This document shows, one piece after another, positions 58,445 through 64,000 of a stretch of 64,000 nt of DNA (position 1 is its first letter; each line of letters begins with the position of its first letter). Origin of the DNA: Streptomyces sp. Ag109_O5-1 (GTDB lineage Bacteria; Actinomycetota; Actinomycetes; Streptomycetales; Streptomycetaceae); the NCBI RefSeq assembly GCF_003814875.1, contig NZ_RKQF01000001.1:10044001-10108000 (forward strand), read 5' to 3'. The translations under genes were made by a program, and so were the position numbers. Under the pieces are notes generated by a model. That model had not been told where the DNA came from, made no database searches, and saw nothing but the letters and a program-made list of their open reading frames with translations.

Positions 58445-60441
58445 ACCCCAGCAGACGCACCGTCCTGATCGCCGCCACCGCGGCGGCGTTCCTGCCCGCC
58501 CCGGCCCGCGCCGCCGTCCCGAAGGCCGCGGCGGCCGCCACCGCACCGTACGCCTCGTACTGGTACCCGGACTCGTTCCCCTCCGGCAGCCCGGGCACCG
58601 GCATCACCTGGCGCAGTCTGAAGAGCTGGACGGCCGCCGGTGACACCGACCTCGCCTTCAACGCGGCCTCCGTACCGCTCGCCGCCCGCTTCACCCCGAC
58701 TCCGGCCAACACCACCGCCCGCTCCGGGCAGGCCCGCGTCCAGGCACTGGTGTCGTTCGGCCCCACTTCCAGCAACCCCTCCCAGGGCGCGGCCACCGCC
58801 GACTACTACGCGCTCACCCACTGGGCCTACCTCGACGAACTGGTCTTCTGGGGCGGCTCGGCCGGCGAGGGCCTGATCCTCGCCCCGAACGCGCCGATCG
58901 TCGACGCGGCCCACCGGCACGGCGTGCCCGTCCTCGGCAACATCTTCCTGCCGCCCACCGCGTACGGAGGCCAGCTGCAGTGGACCCGCGACCTGGTCCA
59001 GACGGACTCCACCGGGCACCATCCGCTCGCCGCCCAGCTCGTCGCCGTGGCCGCCGCCTACGGCTTCGACGGCTGGTTCGTGAACGCCGAGACCGGCGGC
59101 GGCAACACCGTCCTCGGCACCGCCATGCTCGGTTTCGTCAAGGAGCTCAAGTCCCTCGCCGCGGCCCGAGGACAACGGGTGACCTGGTACGACGCGATGA
59201 CCGTGAACGGCACGGTCAGCTGGCAGGGCGCACTGAACAGCCAGAACCAGGCCTTCTTCCAAGCCGCCGACGACATGTTCGTGGACTTCCGGTGGAGCGC
59301 CTCGACGCTCGCCTCGTCGGGCACCAAGGCGGTCCAACTCGGCCGCAGCAGATACGAGTTGTGGGCCGGTGTCGACGTCGAGTCCAACGGGTCCAACACC
59401 TCCGTGAACTGGGACGCGATCGTGCCCAGTGGCTCGGCGCACGTCACGTCGATCGGCTTCTACCGGCCCGAGTGGACCCGCAACCACCTCCCCGCGAGCC
59501 GCACCCCCGGCGACTTCCACGCCGCCGACGACCGGTTCTGGACCGGGCGGTCACTGGACCCGTCCGGGCCGGACAGCACGGACCCGTGGCGGGCACCGGC
59601 GGTGTCGGTGGCGGACCGGTCGACGGTCACGGCGGTGCCGTTCGCGAGCGTCTTCAACACCGGGCACGGGCTGCGCTGGTACGAGGACGGCCAGGTCACC
59701 TCGGACACCGCCTGGAACCACCTCGGCCTGCAGGACCGGTTGCCGTCCCGGCGATGGGCGGTCCGGACGGACGGCACCCGCCCCACCGTGACCTTCGACT
59801 TCGCCGACGCCTGGCGGGGCGGCAGCAGCGTGCTGGTGGCCGGTGATCCGGGCCGGCCCGTGGTGCTGGACCTGTATGAGACCCGGCTGCCGATCGGCGA
59901 CCAGACGGTTGTCGAGCTGACGTACCGGACCGACGCCGGGAGCGTGGACGTCGAGCTCGCCGTCGCCACCGCCGAGCCGGGCAGCGCCGGTGCGGCACCG
60001 CCGTACACCTATCTGCCGGTGGACCACGGCGACGGCTGGTCGACCGCGACCGTCCCGCTCACCGGACTCTCCGGCACGATCCACGCCCTCGGTGTCCGGC
60101 TCACGGCGAGTGACGGGCCCGTCCAGTGGCGGCTCGGCGGCATCGCCGTCCGGGACGCGGTGAGCACCCCCGCCGCGCCCGTCGGCCCGCAGGTCACCGC
60201 GGCCACCGGCGGCGACCTGCGCCTCGCCTGGGACGCGGCTCCCGGCGCGGTGCGGCACTACACGCTGCACCGGCTGCTCCCCGACGGCACCCGGCGCTTC
60301 CTCGGCGCCACCGGGCAGCGCGCCTACTTCCTGACCGGGCTCCAACCGGAGCAGGGTGAGGACACCGCACGGTTCGAAGTACGTGCCGTAGGGGAGCTGT
60401 ACACCTCGTCGGACCCCGTGACCGTCACGCACACCTGGTAA
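58441..60441 (+). CDS. Exported GH85 endo-beta-N-acetylglucosaminidase (ENGase)
   Basis: A GTG overlapping the previous stop (GTGA), with AAGGAGG upstream, gives 666 residues. The N-terminus NPSRRTVLIAATAAAFLPAP is a Tat-type signal, cleaved near ARA (residue 24). GH85 signatures are strong: ASYWYPDSFPS, DELVFWGGSAGEGLILAPNA, HRHGVPVLGNIFLPPTAYGG and YGFDGWFVNAETG, with the substrate-assisted pair Asn215 and Glu217. Beta-sandwich domains and a fibronectin-III-like module (about 575-665) follow. It cuts between the two core GlcNAc residues of protein N-glycans outside the cell, releasing Man(n)GlcNAc. EndoD and Endo-M are relatives. Confidence 0.9.
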   Translation: MNPSRRTVLIAATAAAFLPAPARAAVPKAAAAATAPYASYWYPDSFPSGSPGTGITWRSLKSWTAAGDTDLAFNAASVPLAARFTPTPANTTARSGQARVQALVSFGPTSSNPSQGAATADYYALTHWAYLDELVFWGGSAGEGLILAPNAPIVDAAHRHGVPVLGNIFLPPTAYGGQLQWTRDLVQTDSTGHHPLAAQLVAVAAAYGFDGWFVNAETGGGNTVLGTAMLGFVKELKSLAAARGQRVTWYDAMTVNGTVSWQGALNSQNQAFFQAADDMFVDFRWSASTLASSGTKAVQLGRSRYELWAGVDVESNGSNTSVNWDAIVPSGSAHVTSIGFYRPEWTRNHLPASRTPGDFHAADDRFWTGRSLDPSGPDSTDPWRAPAVSVADRSTVTAVPFASVFNTGHGLRWYEDGQVTSDTAWNHLGLQDRLPSRRWAVRTDGTRPTVTFDFADAWRGGSSVLVAGDPGRPVVLDLYETRLPIGDQTVVELTYRTDAGSVDVELAVATAEPGSAGAAPPYTYLPVDHGDGWSTATVPLTGLSGTIHALGVRLTASDGPVQWRLGGIAVRDAVSTPAAPVGPQVTAATGGDLRLAWDAAPGAVRHYTLHRLLPDGTRRFLGATGQRAYFLTGLQPEQGEDTARFEVRAVGELYTSSDPVTVTHTW

Positions 60442-60469
60442 CCGGTAACGATCAAACGGAGCACCCCAC

Positions 60470-63400
60470 ATGCATGACGACCGCAGCCTGATCGAAGCCC
60501 GCCTCAAGCGCGTCCTCGACGAGCGCATCCGCCCCGCCGTGTATCCCGAGTCCGTGCCGCTCGACGTCGCCGTGTGGCACGCGCCCGGTGAGCCCGTGCC
60601 GGTCGCCGAGGGACTCGCGGCCGAGCCCGAGCCGATCGCGGTGGGCGCCCGGTGGGGTGCTCCGTGGGGCACCAGCTGGTTCCGGGTGACCGGGACCGTC
60701 CCCGAGGAGTGGGCCGGGCGGACCGTGGAGGCACTGCTCGACCTCGGGTTCGACGAGAACATGCCCGGCTTCCAGTGCGAGGGACTGGTCTACCGGCCCG
60801 ACGGCACTCCCGTGAAGGGCCTCAACCCGCGCAACCAGTGGGTCCGCGTCGGCGCCCCGGTGGAGGGCGGCGAGGAGGTGCGGCTGCACATCGAGGCCGC
60901 CTCCAACCCCGTCATCCTCGACTACCACCCCTTCCGGCCCACCTCGCTCGGCGACAAGGACACCGCCGGGCAGGAACCGCAGTACACGCTCACCCGGATG
61001 GACCTGGCCGTCCTCGACGAGACCGTGTGGCAGCTGGTGATCGACCTGGAGGTGCTCGGCGAGCTGATGGCCGAGCTGCCGGCGGACGCGGCGCGCCGGT
61101 ACGAGATCCTGCGCGCGGTCGAGCGGGCCCTGGACGCGATCGACCTCCAAGACGTCAACAGCACGGCGGTGCGGGCCCGTTCATGCCTCGCGGACGTCCT
61201 TGCCGTCCCCGCCGCTCCCTCCGCGCACCGCATCAGCGCGGTCGGGCACGCGCACATCGACTCGGCGTGGCTGTGGCCGCTGCGCGAGACGGTCCGCAAG
61301 GTCGCCCGCACCACCGCCAACATGACCGCGCTCATCGAGGACGAGCCCGACTTCGTGTTCGCCATGTCCCAGGCGCAGCAGTGGGCCTGGGTGAAGGAGC
61401 ACCGGCCCGAGGTGTGGGCGCGGGTGAAGAAGGCGGTCGCGGAGGGGCGGTTCGTGCCGGCCGGCGGGATGTGGGTGGAGTCGGACACCAACATGCCGGG
61501 CTCGGAGGCGATGGCCCGTCAGTTCGTCCACGGGAAGCGGTTCTTCCTGGACGAGTTCGGCATCGAGAACGACGAGGCCTGGCTGCCCGACACCTTCGGC
61601 TTCGCCGCCGGGCTCCCGCAGATCATCAGGGCGGCGGGCTCGACACGGCTGCTCACCCAGAAGATCTCCTGGTCCCAGACGAACAGGTTCCCGCACCACA
61701 CCTTCTGGTGGGAGGGCATCGACGGCACCCGGATCTTCACCCACTTCCCGCCCGTCGACACCTACAACTGCTCCATGAAGGGCAGCGAACTCGCCCACGC
61801 GGCCCGCAACTTCAAGGACAAGGGTCGGGCCCGGCACTCCCTCGCGCCCACCGGCTGGGGTGACGGAGGCGGTGGCACGACCCGTGAGATGGTCGCCAAG
61901 GCGGCCCGGGTGCGCGACCTGGAGGGCTCGCCGACGGTCGTCTGGGAGATCCCGGAGGAGTTCTTCGACAAGGCGGAGGCCGAATACCCCGATCCGCCCG
62001 TCTGGGTCGGCGAGCTGTACCTCGAACTCCACCGTGCCACCCTCACCAGCCAGGCGAAGACCAAACAGGGCAACCGGCGCAGCGAACACCTCCTGAGGGA
62101 GGCCGAGCTGTGGGCGGCGACGGCTGCCGTGCGCGCCGGATTCCCCTACCCCTATGAGCAGTTGGACCGGATCTGGAAGACGGTCCTGCTCCACCAGTTC
62201 CATGACATCCTGCCGGGCTCGTCGATCGCCTGGGTGCACCGGGAGGCGCGGGCCACGTACCAGCGGATCGCCGCCGAACTCGACGGGATCATCGACGCGG
62301 CCCAGCGCGCACTGGCGGGCGAGGGCGACCGGCCGCTGCTGTTCAACGCGGCGCCGCACAGCCGGAACGGCGTGCCCGCCGGGGGTGCGGGGGAGGAGCG
62401 GTCACCGGAAGGGGCGACGGTGTCGGAGCGGCCCGAGGGCGGGTACGTCCTCGACAACGGCCTCCTGCGCATCGGGATCGACGCCCGGGGCCTTGTCGTG
62501 TCCGTTTTCGACCCGGCCGCCGACCGCGAGACCATCGCCCCCGGCACGGCCGGCAACCTGCTCCAGCTGCACCCGGACTTCCCCAACATGTGGGACGCCT
62601 GGGACGTCGACGCCTTCTACCGCAACGCGGTCACCGACCTCACGGACACCGACGGACTGGCCCCCGGCGAGGACGGCCGGTCCGTCCGGATCGTACGGTC
62701 CTTCGGCTCCTCCCGGGTCACCCAGGTGCTGTCCCTGCCGCCGGGGGAACGCCGGCTGCTGATCGACACGGAGGTCGACTGGCACGAGACGGAGAAGTTC
62801 CTCAAGCTGGCCTTCCCCCTGGACCTGCACGCCGAACGGTACGCGTCCGAGACCCAGTTCGGTCACTTCCACCGCCCGACCCACACCAACACCTCCTGGG
62901 AGGCGGCGAAGTTCGAGGCCTGCAACCACCGCTTCGTCCAACTGGGGGAACCGGGCTGGGGCGTGGCGGTGGTCAACGACTCCACGTACGGCCACGACGT
63001 GACCCGCAGTGTCCGGACCGACGGCGACCGGGGGACGACGACCACCGTGCGGGTCTCGCTGCTGAGGGCCCCGCGTTTCCCGGACCCCGAGACCGACCAG
63101 GGCATCCACCGCTTCCGGCACGCGCTGGTAGCGGGTGCCGGCATCGGCGACGCGGTACGCGAGGGCTGGCGGATCAACCTGCCCGAGCGGCGGGTCACCG
63201 GCGCCCACGAGGTCGCCCCACTGGTGACGGTCGACGACGACGCGGTCGTGGTCACGGCGGTGAAGCTGGCCGACGACGGCAGCGGGGACCTCGTGGTCCG
63301 GTTCCACGAGGCCCACGGCGGCCGGGCACGAGCCACCCTCACGGCGGGCTTCGCGGTCGCGGACGTCACGGTGACCGACCTCCTGGAGCGGCCGACGGAC

Positions 63401-63487
63401 ACCCCGGCGCCGGACCGGGCGGGCGACGCGGTGTCGCTGCGCCTGCGGCCGTTCGAGCTGGTGACCCTTCGGTTCCGGCGGGCCTGA
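60470..63487 (+). CDS. Cytosolic GH38 alpha-mannosidase
   Basis: An ATG after CGGAGCACC gives 1,005 residues with no signal peptide. A beta-domain to about 240 precedes the catalytic region: VGHAHIDSAWLWPLRET with zinc ligands His262 and Asp264, MWVESDTNMPGSEAMARQF, EAWLPDTFGFAAGLPQI with nucleophile Asp374, and LLHQFHDILPGSSIAW with further zinc-binding His. The C-terminal beta-sandwich domains complete the family length. It removes alpha-linked mannose in the cytosol from imported N-glycan, leaving Man-beta-GlcNAc for the upstream GH5 enzyme. It is the last gene of the operon and is followed by a hairpin. Confidence 0.95.
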   Translation: MHDDRSLIEARLKRVLDERIRPAVYPESVPLDVAVWHAPGEPVPVAEGLAAEPEPIAVGARWGAPWGTSWFRVTGTVPEEWAGRTVEALLDLGFDENMPGFQCEGLVYRPDGTPVKGLNPRNQWVRVGAPVEGGEEVRLHIEAASNPVILDYHPFRPTSLGDKDTAGQEPQYTLTRMDLAVLDETVWQLVIDLEVLGELMAELPADAARRYEILRAVERALDAIDLQDVNSTAVRARSCLADVLAVPAAPSAHRISAVGHAHIDSAWLWPLRETVRKVARTTANMTALIEDEPDFVFAMSQAQQWAWVKEHRPEVWARVKKAVAEGRFVPAGGMWVESDTNMPGSEAMARQFVHGKRFFLDEFGIENDEAWLPDTFGFAAGLPQIIRAAGSTRLLTQKISWSQTNRFPHHTFWWEGIDGTRIFTHFPPVDTYNCSMKGSELAHAARNFKDKGRARHSLAPTGWGDGGGGTTREMVAKAARVRDLEGSPTVVWEIPEEFFDKAEAEYPDPPVWVGELYLELHRATLTSQAKTKQGNRRSEHLLREAELWAATAAVRAGFPYPYEQLDRIWKTVLLHQFHDILPGSSIAWVHREARATYQRIAAELDGIIDAAQRALAGEGDRPLLFNAAPHSRNGVPAGGAGEERSPEGATVSERPEGGYVLDNGLLRIGIDARGLVVSVFDPAADRETIAPGTAGNLLQLHPDFPNMWDAWDVDAFYRNAVTDLTDTDGLAPGEDGRSVRIVRSFGSSRVTQVLSLPPGERRLLIDTEVDWHETEKFLKLAFPLDLHAERYASETQFGHFHRPTHTNTSWEAAKFEACNHRFVQLGEPGWGVAVVNDSTYGHDVTRSVRTDGDRGTTTTVRVSLLRAPRFPDPETDQGIHRFRHALVAGAGIGDAVREGWRINLPERRVTGAHEVAPLVTVDDDAVVVTAVKLADDGSGDLVVRFHEAHGGRARATLTAGFAVADVTVTDLLERPTDTPAPDRAGDAVSLRLRPFELVTLRFRRA

Positions 63488-63493
63488 GACGGC

Positions 63494-63536
63494 GGAGCGC
63501 ACGTCCGGCCGACCGGGTCCGCCGGGCGTGCGCTCC
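63494..63536 (+). terminator. Hairpin ending the N-glycan operon
   Basis: A perfect 10-bp stem GGAGCGCACG/CGTGCGCTCC closes a 23-base loop that can fold further (GGCC/CCGG elements). It starts seven bases after the GH38 stop. It has no U-tract. Confidence 0.6.
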
Positions 63537-63580
63537 GAACCCGCTTCCACCCGCGCCGTCCGGCCCGCGATGATGTGGCG

Positions 63581-64000
63581 ATGACACGGAGAACCGTCGC
63601 CGACGAGTCCTGGGCCGCCGAGCCGGATCCCCTGCTGGCCCTCGCCCGACGGGAGTTGGGGTTCTACGCGAGGACCTGTGCCCGGGCCCGGCGGCTGCAC
63701 TACGGCACCGAGGTCGGTGCGCTCGGCACCACGTCGGTGACGGTGGTGGCCGCCGGACTGCACGCACCGGCCTGGCTGACCGCGCTGATCGCGGGCGGTG
63801 CCGTCTTCTTCACGGGGCTGCGGCAGCTGTTCGCCCCGGGGGCGCGCTGGGTGCTGGCCGCCCAGGCCCGGGAGACGCTGCGCCGCGCCGTCAACCGGTA
63901 TCTGCTCGTGCCCGAGCCGGACCGTGACGGGGCGGCCCGCCAGGCCCTCCGGTCGGTGATCGAGGAGGTCGGCGACAACGAGCTGCGCGAGTGGTCCGAG
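63581..64000 (+). CDS. DUF4231/SLATT-like small membrane protein (C-terminus beyond window)
   Basis: An ATG-started frame runs to the window edge (140 residues visible). After a polar N-terminus, WAAEPDPLLALARRELGFYARTCARARRLHY leads into two membrane helices (about residues 45-82) with VGALGTTSVTVVAAGL and WLTALIAGGAVFFTGLRQLF, then an acidic helical region. The pattern of a helix with Tyr/Arg residues followed by two adjacent membrane helices resembles DUF4231/SLATT-type proteins, some of which work in nucleotide-activated defence. The assignment is tentative and no partner is visible. Confidence 0.5.
   Translation, partial: MTRRTVADESWAAEPDPLLALARRELGFYARTCARARRLHYGTEVGALGTTSVTVVAAGLHAPAWLTALIAGGAVFFTGLRQLFAPGARWVLAAQARETLRRAVNRYLLVPEPDRDGAARQALRSVIEEVGDNELREWSE

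Noticed and set aside
1..64000. tRNA, rRNA, prophage, insertion sequence or secondary-metabolite cluster
   Set aside because: No clover-leaf, transposase, integrase, NRPS/PKS or terpene synthase signatures were recognised anywhere in the window.

Overview
The window is very GC-rich actinobacterial DNA with strong third-position GC bias, GTG and TTG starts, GGAGG ribosome binding sites and many ATGA/GTGA start-stop overlaps. Gene content points to Streptomyces: an Rpf-LysM-M23 wall hydrolase, GlgM/GlgC, a carbohydrate ABC importer without its own ATPase, two genes with the rare TTA codon, a DasR-type site and typical Streptomyces intergenic repeats. No rRNA, tRNA, phage, insertion sequence or CRISPR array was recognised.

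Layout. 1-6.2 kb: a large DUF4132-associated pair and a DUF5997 gene, minus strand. 6.4-9.8 kb: a receptor-only LysR-like protein, an O-methyltransferase and an MFS exporter. 10-15.4 kb: a decayed GH127 gene, a single-chain acyl-CoA carboxylase, a HAD phosphatase and an Lrp regulator, divergent from a FUSC membrane protein. 17-25.4 kb: a lactonase with a DasR-like (dre) site, a CbiX-type chelatase, N-acetylglucosamine kinase, uracil-DNA glycosylase, an aldo/keto reductase, a truncated hydrolase, a flavin monooxygenase, panD and an acetyltransferase. 26-34 kb: a 75-bp tandem repeat, gnd, the Rpf-type hydrolase, a DMT transporter, a 2Fe-2S protein and the glgM-glgC pair. 34-46.8 kb: a secreted GH92 alpha-mannosidase, a WS/DGAT acyltransferase, several SDR/AKR oxidoreductases, a TetR-controlled pair, an amidase and an unrecognised 57-residue gene with its own terminator.

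47.0-63.5 kb is the most interesting region: what looks like a complete locus for eating protein N-glycans. One operon (47.0-52.8 kb) encodes three exported enzymes: a GH29 fucosidase, a GH20 enzyme (hexosaminidase or lacto-N-biosidase) and a second GH29 of the 1,3/1,4-fucosidase type. After a LacI regulator on the other strand, a second operon (54.1-63.5 kb) encodes a lipoprotein solute-binding protein, two permeases, a cytosolic GH5 enzyme resembling subfamily 18 (Man-beta-1,4-GlcNAc hydrolases), an exported GH85 endo-beta-N-acetylglucosaminidase and a cytosolic GH38 alpha-mannosidase. The inferred route is: GH29/GH20 strip the antennae, GH85 cuts the chitobiose core, the importer takes up the Man(n)GlcNAc glycan, GH38 removes alpha-mannose, and the GH5 enzyme splits Man-beta-GlcNAc. 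GlcNAc could then be phosphorylated by the kinase at 19.5 kb, and the GH92 enzyme at 34 kb could trim high-mannose glycans outside the cell. The two operons have different candidate operators, so they may respond to different signals.

All functional calls are from reading protein motifs and gene order by eye; no database search was run.
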